DNA from: Eutreptiella sp. 'Long Island Sound 2002' | Taxonomy: Eukaryota; Euglenozoa; Euglenophyceae; Eutreptiales; Eutreptiaceae | Length of the DNA: 64,000 nt | Assembly (NCBI GenBank): GCA_964036045.1 | Contig: OZ038382.1 | Coordinates: 150,858,961 to 150,922,960 of the forward strand | Reading direction: 5' to 3' | In this document: one piece after another, positions 21,199-32,200 of the stretch | Numbering within the stretch: position 1 is the stretch's first letter | Layout of the letters: every line of letters starts with the position of its first letter | The notes under the pieces: generated by a model | Seen by the model: the letters and a program-made list of their open reading frames with translations, nothing else | Told to the model about the DNA's origin: nothing | The model's database searches: none | Program-made: the position numbers and the translations under genes

Positions 21199-24100
21199 TG
21201 GGTGTCGGGACTGCAGGCCTGACAGACCGAGCAACCCTTTCTGACCTTCTTGATAGCGCTGTAGAGACTGATCTGGTCGATTTCGAACCGGCGCTGCATG
21301 TCCAGGGCTTGATTTTTGACCCCTGGGTGCATCATGTGGTGGTGCCAAGCCTCACATAGCTGGAGCACTCGGGACTCTGGGATCAGCAGCTTACCATTCC
21401 GGTAGAGCTTGCCATCCTCCTCAGTCAGCCCCTTTGGCCACTTCTGCCCGTCATCAGGGTCAGTCACAGCCCTATGATCGGCCTCAAAGGCCTCAGACTT
21501 AGCGTAGTTGTCGGTCCAGTTGTCCTGGAGGCAAGATTCAGGGAAGAGGTGCTTGTCGGACTCAGCTCCCTCAGGGGCGCGTACTCTGACCGCTCTGCCC
21601 ATCCTCGTTCCGAGGAGGGCCTCGGCAGCCATGACGACGAAGCATTTAACACCCTCCTCCTCCATCAGGCGCTCCATTTCTATGATCCTCTTGGCCTCAG
21701 CGGTCTCAGCCTCATCGCCATGGGCGGAGACATCCGTCATGCCCTTGCTGGCGGGATAGGCCCACCTACTGAGACAGTCCGCCACGGTGTTGTCCTTACC
21801 AGGAACATACACAACCGTGAGGTCGAACTTCGCCAAGGTCTCATGCCATCTTGCCCGTCTGGATGCGGGACCAGAGGGGGTGTCCACGTGCTCTTTGTGC
21901 CACAACTGCAGACTCTGATGGTCGGTGCAGACGGTGACGGGATGGAGGGCTATGTACCCAGCCCATTTCCTGAGAGCCATGACGATGGCGTACGCCTCGT
22001 TTTCTCGGGGCGTCCACGTGCGTCTCTGGCCTTCCGCCAGGACTCGGCTCCAGAAGGCCACTGGCACGTGCCTCCCATCGTCAAGCACTTGTTCCAACAG
22101 AGCGCCAACGGCGTAGTCGGAAGCGTCGGTGCGCAGGACGAACCCTCGGTCAGGATCCACGAGGTGCAGACCCAGTGCGGATAGCAGCGCCTGCTTCATC
22201 CCCTCAAAGGCACGGTCGGACTCTTCATTCCAGACCAGAGCCTTCTTGGACCCCTTCTTGGTCTCCTCTCGGTTGCCCTTGAGCATGGTTGTCATGGGGG
22301 CTGCATACTCGGCATACATCTTGATATACCCCGAGTACTAGTTGCAGAACCCCAAGTACGCCCGTAGCTCAGAGACCGTTTTGGGCTTTTCCCAGTGCTC
22401 GATCGCAGCCATCTTGCCAGGTATGGACTTCCGCTGCCCGTTCCCGACTACGTGGCCAGCGAAGACCACCTCGCTTACCGCAATGGTGGCCTTGTCACTG
22501 CTGCCCGTTAGTTTGTGCCGAACCAGAAGGTCCAGCACTCGGGTGACGTCCCTCTCATGTGCCTCCAGGAGCTCCTCATAGCTCATACTGGGGTCCCCGG
22601 ACGCGATGATCACGTCGTTCATGAAGGGGTCCGCACAGTCACGCACCGGCTCAAGCAGGTTCTCCAGCATCCGCTGAAAAGCCGCATTGCCGTTGGTAAC
22701 GCCCATGGGCATCACCTTCCACTGGAGAGGTCCAAGTGGGGTGCTCATGGCTGTGCAGGCACGGGACTCCTCGGCGAGAGGCATCTGATGATAACCATGT
22801 TTCAGGTCAATCACCGTGAAGATCCTCCGCCGGTGTTGTTTCCGCAGCATGTCCTCAATGAGGGGCAGCGTATAGCTGTCATGCTGCGTTTGAGCGTTTA
22901 GGCCGCGGTGGTCGACCACAAGCCGCCACTCCCCGGCCACCTTCTTGGGGACGACGAAGCACGGGGAGGCCCACTCGGAGTGCCACGGCTCAAGCCAGCC
23001 TCTCTCGATGAAATCACGGAGGATCTTCTCCATGGCCTCCTTCCTCTCGCCCCTCAGGGCGAGCTCCGGGTGTCGATACACACGGGGGTCTGGCTTCAGT
23101 CGTATCTTGGCCTCGCCATACGGTCCACGCACCGGTGGGGGAAACACAGGTTTTCCGCTGAAGAAGGTTTCACCATACTTCTGCTTCAGCCAGGCCCTCA
23201 ACGCCTGGATCTTGGGGCACTCATCGGACTCCGCCTTGGCTTTTCCGGGCACCTGGACCACTGAGCTTACTTGCGGGGTACTTCCACAAAATCGCTCAGG
23301 TGGTCTTCCCAGGTGGCCCAAAGGGCCATCTCTGGTCTTGCCTCGGAACAGGTCGCCGTAGGTGGGTGGATTGCCGCCGATTGGCTCGTCTAGGCTGGAC
23401 ATGTGGTCCAGCACCCTCTTTACGAACGTATTCCCATCATAGGAACCAGAGACTATCGAGTCCACTTCCCACCAGGCTTTGTCCTGGCCCTTGCCCTCAC
23501 GCTGGTTTCCCCAGTCGTGAAAGGGCTGATCCATATACCCCTGAACCAGATCCAACTCCTCTTCAGTGAGGGGGTCCTCCGATTCTCCGATGTCAACAGG
23601 GGAAACCGCAAAGCATTGCCGCCAGGGCTCCGCTATGATGCGGTTGACACACACGAAGTCCGTGGTGTCGGCCTGTTTGAGGCCCCCATCCACATAGTGG
23701 AATTCCGTTGGCCATCTCTGGGGTGGCATGGGCTGTCCCTTAGCGTCCTGATAGACACTCTCTCCAGCCGGTAGGACGACCTTGTTTAAGGTCATGTTGG
23801 TCAATGAGACCACCTAATCTCGGGTGCTTTCCTCCTCGGTGCATCCCATAGGAACAACCAGCACTGCCTTGGAGCGGTCCTTGCGAATCTTCGCTACCGC
23901 CCTTGGAATGTCCCATCGGGGGCAATGGATCCACATCAAACCCTGATGCGGACCCCAGTGCTTCTTTCACGCGGAGTCCTGGGCGCTCCAGTACTTCTCA
24001 CAAACCTGAAGATGGGCGGAGGTTCCTGAAGAGAACGCATCCAGGGCCAGATCCGAAGCTCCCAGGTCCGCAACCACTCGGCTCGCCACTTCCGGCATTA

Positions 24101-25004
24101 CGCCGTACTCCTGGTTTGCTGGCCCAGTTGGCTCAGTGCCCAGCGCCGCTACTTCGAGCTGATTGCGTTCCGGGTGGATCCATTGGCACTCCACATGGTG
24201 CGCAGGTGACGAAAGCCACAAGAGCTGGTCATCCTGGTACAGGGTCATGGAGGCCTGGGCCGGGAGAACGCCGGAGTCCGTCTCCATCATGAAGTCGTAC
24301 CCAACGATCATGTCCCAGTCCATCTCGGCCTCGTAGAAGCGACCTTGCAGGAGGATTTCCTTGCCGAAGTCCGGGCGGCTCACCTCACGGTGGTTCACGA
24401 ACTGCAGCCCAATGGCCGCTTCCTTCGTGCCTCCCACCATGTACTGGCCGTTCGCCACCTTCAGCCTGACAGGCTTCCGACTGTCGGTCAAGCACTCCGG
24501 CAGAAGTAAGCCAGCCTTGACCAAGCTGACCTGAGCTCCCGTGTCGACCAACAAGTCGAAGACCTTCTCCACTTCCCCGCATAAGGTAGAGACCTTAAGG
24601 TGCAACTGCCGCTCACGCCCAACACGGCGCAAGGCGTGCAAGCTCAGGATCTCCGGCCGTTCCAGAAGCTCAATAAGCGACTGGTGCAGGTTCTGGACAA
24701 TGGGCTCAGGCTGCCCATCTGCAGCATCCAGCTGCGGTCCGGGTGATCCTCTGATACTCTCGGATACATCTTGAAGCACATCAAATACATTCTTGGTCGC
24801 GAAGGATGGACGGGTGCGAGGGTTCGTGCCTTCACTTGCCCTCACCCTGCCACCGCGACTGTCTTTCGTTTCGGGTGCCGGACCGGACCTTCCACCCACG
24901 GCAATCCCTTTGTGCTCACTGTCTCCCGACTGGGATGGTGTGGCGCTTCCCACGACACCATCCTGCGACCGCCCTAGCTGGGGCCCTTGGCTGCAGGAAC
25001 TCCG
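21195..25004 (-). pseudogene. pol: Element A pol, 5' part: protease, RT, RNase H, integrase zinc finger
   Basis: Minus-strand pol beginning after the TAG at 25005-25007 and running to the B insertion. The protease DTGAQ is near 24540, only one copy. Breaks relative to B: TGA at 23967-23969 for a Trp; TAG at 23814-23816 for a Trp; TAG at 22338-22340 for a Tyr in the NYYSG segment. The RT catalytic motif reads FMND (codons at 22614-22625) instead of FVDD, losing one metal-binding Asp through a G-to-A change. RNase H and the integrase HHCC finger are otherwise readable, ending with ACSPDTQN before the insertion site. Clearly dead. Confidence 0.9.
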
Positions 25005-25193
25005 CTAAGGGGCGTCGGTTGTGGTAGTAGGGGTACTCTCCTCCGCATCAACCTCGTTGACACCCTTCTTCTTCCCCCCTTTCTTACCCTTCTTGTCCTT
25101 GTCCTTGTTCTTGTCGTTCTCTTTGTTCTCCTTGCTCTTGTCGTCCGACTCCGGGACCCAGTTCCTCTTGATCTCCTGGATCTCCTTGGCCAA
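24812..25193 (-). repeat. 382-bp direct repeat flanking insert E, copy at its 3' side
   Basis: Covers the end of A gag, the gag TAG (25005-25007) and the start of pol. Matches 28858-29239 at an offset of 4046 with two substitutions seen (24881 and 24902 regions), about 99.5 percent identity. Confidence 0.95.
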
Positions 25194-25213
25194 GGTAGGT
25201 AGGTAGGTAGGTA
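25194..25213 (-). repeat. (TACC)5 tail of insert E
   Basis: Five perfect GGTA units on the plus strand, TACC on the minus strand, directly at the junction with the repeat copy 24812-25193. Confidence 0.9.
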
Positions 25214-25780
25214 TCTTCGGGGGCTCGGGATGCCTCCTTTGACATTGCAGGAAGAAGGTCTTACCAAGGGGACGTCCTGTCCCTCCCACTGCCCTATGTC
25301 AGGTGCCTCTTGAGCCGCTCCCGCATGTGCTTGGGAAGGCATTGTCGCGGCCACCCGGTCCATGTGTCCCAGGTGGGAGGGTGTCCCCACATGTGTCCAT
25401 GGGTAGGGCCACATGCCCCCTCCTTTGGGCGGCAGCTCTGGGGGGCTGCCCAGCCGTGTGGAGTATCTCTCACCACAAGGGGTATTGCTCCCGCTTGTCT
25501 ACGGTACGACCGCCTCACCCTTGTGGCTTGAGTTGCGGGGCCACTCTGCTTGGCAGGTGACCCCCTCCTGGACTGTGTACCGGCTCGCCTGTCACCGTTT
25601 GCTTCCATGGCTCCGGGTGACGTTTGCCATGGTCCCCGATGCAGCCTGGCCGGGCTCGGACCAGTGGCCTTGGAGTACCGCTCCTGCCACTGGCCCGGTG
25701 GGTCGGCTGGGTCGCCCCAGTGCGTCCGACCCATGGGGTATTGGTTCTTTCCTGTCCCTCGGCCGCCCTACGTGTGTGCA

Positions 25781-25975
25781 GTGTCCTGGGCCGCTGGGCT
25801 CCTGTTCACCGGTGTGCCCGCGCGGTTTGCTGTGGTGCGTCTGCGGTGTCCTGGGCCAGCTGGCTCCTGTTCACCGGTGTGCTCGGTCGGTGTGTTGTGT
25901 TGCATGTGCGGTGTCCTGGGCCACTGGGCTCCTGTTCACCGGTGTGCGTGCTGTGTGCGGTGCGCGTGTGCCATG
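25781..25975. repeat. Three tandem 65-bp units in insert E
   Basis: Units begin at 25781, 25846 and 25911 (GTGTCCTGGG...CACCGGTGTG), a regular 65-bp period with several substitutions. Confidence 0.85.
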
Positions 25976-25994
25976 GATGGTTGTGTCCCTCTTC

Positions 25995-26100
25995 CCCCCC
26001 CCCTAATTTTTTTTTTTACTTGTTTTTTTTTTAATTTTTTTTTTTTACTTTTTTTTTTTTTTATTTGGAAAAAATAGAAAAAACAAAAAAGAGAAAAACA
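25995..26100. repeat. Homopolymer-rich block (C run, T runs, then A-rich) in insert E
   Basis: C-rich stretch followed by four T runs broken by AA/AC, then A-rich sequence to about 26100. On the insert's sense strand this is A-rich followed by G-rich. Such runs are error-prone in sequencing and assembly. Confidence 0.8.
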
Positions 26101-26244
26101 GGGGCGCGCGTACACTGCAGACACAGGCACGGGCAGCTGGTGCGGCGGTGCAATAGCGTTGTGTCCTCTGGCGTGTGTCGTCGGTGCTGTGGCGGCGGTT
26201 GCGCCCCAGGGGTGCGGCTCGCGCGTCCTGATGTACACGGGTAT

Positions 26245-26808
26245 GGGTCAGGGTGGGTTTGGTTAGGTGTCTCTTTGCTTCTTGTGCTGGCTGGTTAGGC
26301 GGCTGTGTGGGCTGTGGCTGTGGGCTGTGTCTACGTATTTCCCTCAGCGGGCCTGGTTAGGAGTCAAGGGTTGACGGTTTCGGGGTGTGGCTCGGGTTTG
26401 ATTTGTGTTGGGGCTTCGGCTCGATTAGGCTTTGGTCAGGGTGGGTTTGGTGAGGTGTCTCTTTGCTTCTGGAGCTGGCTGGTTAGGCGGCTGTGTGGGC
26501 TGTGGGTGTGTGCTGTGGTTTCGGTGTTCCCTCGGCGGGCTTGGTTAGGAGTCAAGGGTTGACGGTTTCGGGGTGTGGCTCGGGTTTGATTTGTGTTGGG
26601 GCTTCGGCTCGATTAGGCTTGGGTCAGGGTGGGTTTGGTGAGGTGTCTCTTTGCTTCTGGAGCTGGCTGGTTAGGCGGCTGTGTGGGCTGTGGGTGTGTG
26701 CTGTGGTTTCGGTGTTCCCTCGGCGGGCTTGGTTAGGAGTCAAGGGTTAGCGGTTTTGGGGTGTGGCTCGGGTTTGATTTGTGCTTGGGTTCTGGCTCGG
26801 TTAGGCGG
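26245..26808. repeat. Three tandem 188-bp units in insert E
   Basis: The phrase CTGGCTGGTTAGGCGGCTGT recurs at 26287, 26475 and 26663, an exact 188-bp period. Units 2 and 3 are almost identical; unit 1 and the last part of unit 3 differ more. Confidence 0.95.
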
Positions 26809-26906
26809 TTGCGCGGGGCCGGGCGTGTGGGTAGCGGCGTCCACGGGGTCGTGCGCCCGAGGCGAGTGCGGGGTGGTGCGTGCGGGCCGGCCGGTGGCCG
26901 GTGGCC

Positions 26907-27809
26907 TCACTGGGAGTCCCACACAGAGGGGTCGACGCGCGTGCCCGGGGCGTATGCAGCGTGCAGGTTGGGCAGCAGCGGGCGCACGTGCAGGGCGTCG
27001 GCGTGCCCGATGAGGACCTCACTGAGGACCGAGGGGTTGGCGGCAAGCAGTATGCGATGCCCGGGAGGGGTGGCGGCGAGGAGCGGGAGGATGTCCGCGG
27101 CCCGCGACGTGGGGGCGAACACGACCTGGGTCGGGTGCGGCCCCGGTAGCGGTGCCGGGGGGGGCGGGGTTACAGGACGGCGGTCTACTGTGAGGTGCCA
27201 AGTGGCGCGATGGTGGAGGAGCCGGACTAGGGCGATGCTGTGGCGCAGTGTGTGGGGCTGGGTGCTGGGCGGCGTGGGGACGTGCGGCGGGAGGGGGGGG
27301 GGGCGGGGCGGTGGCGTGGGAGGGGGCACGGCTGAGGAGTGACGCCAGCGACGTGTGTGTCGTGCTGAGGGTGGAGAGGAGCCCACGGTAGCGGGCCTGG
27401 GTTCGGCGCCTTTGGGCGTAGTGGTGCTCGTTGTCTTGTGTGTTGGCTTCCTTCGGCGTCTGGTTTGTTTGGTGACTTCTGGGCGGGGCCTGGCGTGGCT
27501 CCCCGTGGTGGTGGTTTGCTGGGTAACGGGGTTAGATGGCGGCGCCGCTGGCCGGGGGGTCTGGCGTGTCGTGTTGTGTGGCGCGCAGGGCTCCTGGGGT
27601 GCTGTGGGTGTCGCCGGTGTCGGTGCGCCGACGCTTGTGGGGTTGTGAGGGGGTGTGTGCGTGCGGGGCTGGGCTTTGGGTGATGTCCCACAGGCGGATG
27701 CCGTCTCGCTGCGTTTCCTGGAGGGTCTCCCGCAGGCGCCTGAGGACATACGGGTGGTCCTGGGGCGCGGGGAGGTTGCGGGGGTGGACTCCCAGGGGGT
27801 GGAGCGCAT
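26907..27809 (-). CDS. Unrecognised open frame of insert E, C-terminal region less repetitive
   Basis: 300 codons on the minus strand. The first half is Pro/Thr/Arg-rich and overlaps the neighbouring frame, so it may be an artefact of composition. The last roughly 100 residues (27210-26907) look like an ordinary globular segment with regular hydrophobic spacing (VVFAPTSRAADILPLL, HRILLAANPSVLSEVLIGHA) and end in VDPSVWDSQ. I do not recognise the family. It may join the 27532-28881 frame by a frameshift or splice. Confidence 0.3.
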   Translation of the reverse strand: MRSTPWESTPATSPRPRTTRMSSGACGRPSRKRSETASACGTSPKAQPRTHTPPHNPTSVGAPTPATPTAPQEPCAPHNTTRQTPRPAAPPSNPVTQQTTTTGSHARPRPEVTKQTRRRRKPTHKTTSTTTPKGAEPRPATVGSSPPSARHTRRWRHSSAVPPPTPPPRPPPLPPHVPTPPSTQPHTLRHSIALVRLLHHRATWHLTVDRRPVTPPPPAPLPGPHPTQVVFAPTSRAADILPLLAATPPGHRILLAANPSVLSEVLIGHADALHVRPLLPNLHAAYAPGTRVDPSVWDSQ

Positions 27810-28881
27810 CGGCCAGCATGGCTTCCCATGCAGCCTGCGGCATCCACCCCTCCGCCGGCCGGAGGCGGCAGTTCTCCAAGGACCCCCTGCAGGGCCGATG
27901 GACCAGGCCCTCGAGGGAGGGCTCTCCCCGGGCCCACTTCCGCAGCTCCCAGAGCTGCGTGTGGGTCCAGCGCTGCCACCACTGTTCCTGGGCGGGCCCG
28001 CGGACTTGGGCGGAGGAGTGGGCGTGGGTGGGTGTGACGTGGTCGTGGGGACCGGCGGCGGTGGCGGGCCTGGGGGATTCCTCGTAGTCCTGTTCCGTGG
28101 GGGTGCGTGGGGAGTGGGGGTGCACGCGGATGTGGACCCGCGGGTGTGCGCGTACGGTCTCCGCCCCGGGGTTGGGCGGGGATTCGCGGCGGCGGCGGTA
28201 GTGGGGCATGCGTTGCATGTGGGCTGTCATCGAGGGCCGGTAGGGGGGCTGGGACGCTGCTGGTGGACCCTGGCGTTGTTCTGGCTTGGTCGGGAGCGGT
28301 CCGTGGGCCTGGGGTGCGGGCTTTGAGAGGTGGCGGGACGAGGTGCGTCGCGCTTCAGCCGCGGCGCGCTCCGCCATGAAGGTGGTGGCGGTGGCGTCGG
28401 TGATGGTGGGGGGGCGCCGCGCTGGGCGCTGCTGCCTTCGGGCCTGGGACGGCTGGGGCCGGATGTCGTAGAGGACGTCCTCGGGGGGCCGGGCTCGCGC
28501 TGCCGTCGTGGCGCCGGGTTTGGGCTTGGGTTTGGGCTTGGCTGCGGGTTGACCCTTGGGTTTGGGTGGCCGTTTGGCGGCGGTCTTGGGCGTGGGCTGG
28601 GTCGTGGGTGTGGGCTTCGTCGGGGCGTGGGCCTTGGCGGCGGCGGGGCTGCTCGCGGTTGGGGCGGGTTTGGAGGCCCGTTTGGGAGGTGTCCCCCGCG
28701 GCCTGGGGGGTGGAGTGCTGGATGAGGACGTGGTGGTGGTGGTGGATGAGGTGGTCGTGCTGGTGGAGGTTGTGGAGTCGGAGGCGGAGGAGAGGGCTGT
28801 GGGAGACGGCGGAGGGTCCTGGGCCTCGGGGGCGGGCGTATGATGCTGGGTCCCGCTGGGTGCGAGGGTTCGTGCCTTCAC
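27532..28881 (-). CDS. Pro/Thr-rich basic protein of insert E, function unknown
   Basis: 449 codons on the minus strand. The nominal first Met (28881) lies in the flanking A repeat, so the true start may be further in. N-terminal half: low-complexity Ser/Thr/Pro followed by Lys-Pro and Arg-rich basic segments. The C-terminal third holds a compact Trp-rich segment (WWQRWTHTQLWELRKWARGE) and a helical-looking stretch (LADALHPLGVHPRNLP...RRLRETLQ), then a KRRR basic patch like a nuclear localisation signal. The layout resembles nucleic-acid-binding first proteins of non-LTR elements in general character only; no domain is recognised. Confidence 0.4.
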   Translation of the reverse strand: MKARTLAPSGTQHHTPAPEAQDPPPSPTALSSASDSTTSTSTTTSSTTTTTSSSSTPPPRPRGTPPKRASKPAPTASSPAAAKAHAPTKPTPTTQPTPKTAAKRPPKPKGQPAAKPKPKPKPGATTAARARPPEDVLYDIRPQPSQARRQQRPARRPPTITDATATTFMAERAAAEARRTSSRHLSKPAPQAHGPLPTKPEQRQGPPAASQPPYRPSMTAHMQRMPHYRRRRESPPNPGAETVRAHPRVHIRVHPHSPRTPTEQDYEESPRPATAAGPHDHVTPTHAHSSAQVRGPAQEQWWQRWTHTQLWELRKWARGEPSLEGLVHRPCRGSLENCRLRPAEGWMPQAAWEAMLADALHPLGVHPRNLPAPQDHPYVLRRLRETLQETQRDGIRLWDITQSPAPHAHTPSQPHKRRRTDTGDTHSTPGALRATQHDTPDPPASGAAI

Positions 28882-29239
28882 TTGCCCTCACCCTGCCACC
28901 GCGACTGTCTTTCGTTTCGGGTGCAGGACCGGACCTTCCACCCACAGCAATCCCTTTGTGCTCACTGTCTCCCGACTGGGATGGTGTGGCGCTTCCCACG
29001 ACACCATCCTGCGACCGCCCTAGCTGGGGCCCTTGGCTGCAGGAACTCCGCTAAGGGGCGTCGGTTGTGGTAGTAGGGGTACTCTCCTCCGCATCAACCT
29101 CGTTGACACCCTTCTTCTTCCCCCCTTTCTTACCCTTCTTGTCCTTGTCCTTGTTCTTGTCGTTCTCTTTGTTCTCCTTGCTCTTGTCGTCCGACTCCGG
29201 GACCCAGTTCCTCTTGATCTCCTGGATCTCCTTGGCCAA
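28858..29239 (-). repeat. 382-bp direct repeat flanking insert E, copy at its 5' side
   Basis: Partner of 24812-25193. The plus-strand sequence diverges abruptly outside: at 28857 into insert E and at 29240 into the rest of A gag. Confidence 0.95.
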
Positions 29240-32200
29240 CTCGGTCCCCACCGACATCAGCTTGGAGAGCTCGTCCTTGGTGACCTCCACCTTGGTCTCC
29301 TGGATACCTGCGGGTGCACGCTTCTTTGACCCGTGCACCCTCTTGTAAGCCTCCGTGTCGGCCTTGTGGATGGGGCATGTTCGGTGGTCATGGTTGAACC
29401 CTTTGTTCCTTCCATAACACACGAAACAGCCCTGAGGGTGAGCTCGTATGAACTCCGCAAAGGACAGCGGAGGGCCGCCCATGCAGCGGGGATCCTTCTT
29501 CTCCTTCTTCTTCCAACCCTTCTGCAGGGGCTTCCAGCTGCCCTGGTTGCTCCCTGTGTTCAGGTTGTTGGCCACGAAGGCACAAACGGCCACCTTGGCG
29601 GGCTCATCGTTGTCGTCATTGTCGTCGAGAGCGTCATTGCCATCGGCTCCCGCTGGGTCCATGGCAGCTTCCCGCCAGACCCCTCGCCAAGGTAGTTGAC
29701 GTCACGGTTGCCGGGCCTCAACCCGCGGGTGTGCTGGAGGTTCCGGTACTCCTTGAGTACCTCCTCTCCAACCCACTCCAGGATCTCGTCGCAACTCATC
29801 CGCGCCGGGATGGCGTGCAGACGGATGGTCTGGGCGCCCACGTCACACTCATCAAGGCGCAACATCGCGGTCTTCTCGCGATCGCCCGTGACGGTGATGA
29901 GGAGGGCGTTCCGCAGGGAGTGCCGTTTGACATCCCGGGTCACGTTCCTCCTTGTCTAAGCCACCACGTTCGTGTGATACTCCTTGGGGAGCATCGTCTT
30001 GACCGTGTGGTTGGACTTGGCCCTCTTGGGTTCCTCCTTGGTGACTCTCCTGATCCATGCTTCTGGCAGCATGGAGAGCAGGCGAGCCTGCTCGTCACCC
30101 TCATTCCAGTCCTCCACGTTGCGGCGGAAGAGGGTGTATTGCCCCCGGAACTCCCGCCAATCTCGTAGGCGGATCTCCCGACCATCATGCTGAAGCTTGA
30201 TGGCCTTCCACCGCTTGGCAGCCACCTGCGGAGCGTCCACCCGCTCCTGCTCGTTGAGCCACTCCTTGACTTCCTTGAGGGTCTTGATTTTCCCCTCCTT
30301 GGTCGCCACGAAGTATAGCTCTTGGAGCAGCTCCGGCAGGCGGTACCTGAACCGTTTGAAGACATATTTCTCCGCATCTGCGGGATCCATGTCTTCAGTA
30401 ACGGTCATCCCCCAATCGTCCAGCTTCTCCAAGAAGCGGTCGAGGTTGAGGGGGTTGCCATCGTACGAGGGGCGCTTGATGTCCTTCAGGTCTTCCCACA
30501 CGGCAGCATCCGCGGCCTTAGAGACCATGAACGCCGGCCGCGAGGTCGACCGAGGTTCCCATCGGCGTCTCCCACGGACTCCAACGGCCGCCACTTCCAT
30601 CTCCTCCACGGTATCCGTGTGGCTACGCCGTGGTTCTTCCATGTACGCTGAACCTAGATGTTCACGCTGTACTCCTTCCATGTATGCCTCCTCATCACGG
30701 CGCCGGCGGCTGCGTTCAGCGGCCTCCCGTCGTACACCACGCGGCGGGGTAATGCTGAACTCCTCCAGGTCTTCCTCGCCTCCGCCGACATCCCACTCCA
30801 CGTCCTCTCCGCGGACCTCATCTCTCAGTCCACCATAACGCCCGCCAGCCTTTGGGATTGGCTCCTGGGCTGGTGCGGGGCGTCGGGGGCGTACCGGCGT
30901 CCGCGTTGGAGCACAGCGGTTGTGGTACTCCGCTCTGAGCCACTCATCACGCCACTCCTCACTGCCACTGCCGGGCGGCACGCGCTCGTTACGGCGGCCC
31001 GCACTGTGATGAGAGGGGGCGCTGAGAGAGGGGGCACTGGCGCTGGGGCGACTCCTGGGGGCTCCGCCGGGGGCGTGGGCTCTGCCTGGACCTGGTCCAG
31101 GTCCCCAGCCGTCATCCGACGAGCCAGACTTCAGGGGTGGGTGGTCGCTGCCGACGCTCCCACGGCCTTCCAGCTCGTCCAACCTCTGCTGCAGGCCGTT
31201 GATGACCTTGTTCAGCAGCCTGGTCTCGCACCTGGCGATGTGCAGCTCCCTCTGGGCGGCGGTGGCGACCTTGGCGATCTTGACCATCTCCGTCTTGGCG
31301 ATGTCCAGCTCCTTCTGTGCGCCCGCGGCGACCCTGGCTATGCGGATCGTCTCGTTCTTGCCCGTGTCTACCTCGCCCTCGAGGGACTGGACCCTCCTGC
31401 GGAGGTGGACAATCCACCGCCAGGTGGCATCCGGGTCACCGTTCCCTGATGGGTCGTCGGGGTCCCCAGGGGGTCCCCCAGGAGGGCCTCCGCCGCGTCT
31501 GCCCGGTCCAGGGGGTCCTCCCCCTCCCGGAGGTCCGTGTCCGGGGGGTCCACTTGGTGGGCGTCCTCCAAGGGGGTCCTGATGGTCCTCTGCCAGGGGG
31601 TCCCGGTGGGTCTCAGCCGGGTCGCCTCGGTGGGTCCGAGGATGGGGGCTTCTCCGTGTAGTCGAAGTCCATGTCATCATCCTCGTCCATGTCGCCCCAC
31701 CTGGTCGTCTCCGTCTCGCACGCGGAAGACTCCGAGCTCAGGTAGGGAGGAGGGAGATCCTCACCCTCACCCTCCGGCTCGATGGGGACGTCTCCGCCTC
31801 CTCCGCCAGCCACTCCTCGGCCATGTCGGCGGCCTGGTCCATCCCCGTCGCTGGCGGTAAAGAAGGGGTCGGAGTCGTGGGGGTGTCCGCCCGCTGGCCT
31901 CCGTGACCTCTCGGGGGTCCTCCCCTTACCCCTCCTTTGTCGGTAGGCGGTGGGGCCACTGTCCCCGCTGCTGCCCGTGTTGACCTCCTCCAGATCCAGC
32001 GTCATCTTGGAGGAGGTGTCCCCTTCAAAGAGCTTTCGAAGGGTCTCCACTCGGGATCCTCCTGGGGGAGTCTCGTGCTGAACCTTGGCCTCCGCCTCCT
32101 CCATTGCGGGGGCCGTGGCTGCGGCAGCTCACCTTTCGGCCTCCTCCCGGGCACAGGCAGCCTCGGCTTCCCGAGCCCGCTGCAGCCGAGCCTTCCCCGC

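Larger units (their letters stand above)
25194..28857 (-). mobile_element. Insert E: 3.7-kb unclassified insertion with (TACC)n tail and 382-bp flanking repeats
   Basis: Sequence foreign to A, lying exactly between two copies of a 382-bp A segment. Read on the minus strand, it starts at 28857 with a Pro/Thr-coding region (27532-28881), continues through a second open region to 26907, then tandem repeats and long A runs, and ends in (TACC)5 at 25213-25194 abutting the downstream repeat copy. A short-repeat 3' tail is typical of some non-LTR retrotransposons, but no reverse transcriptase or endonuclease is visible, so it may be truncated or non-autonomous. Compare insert D. Confidence 0.7.
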
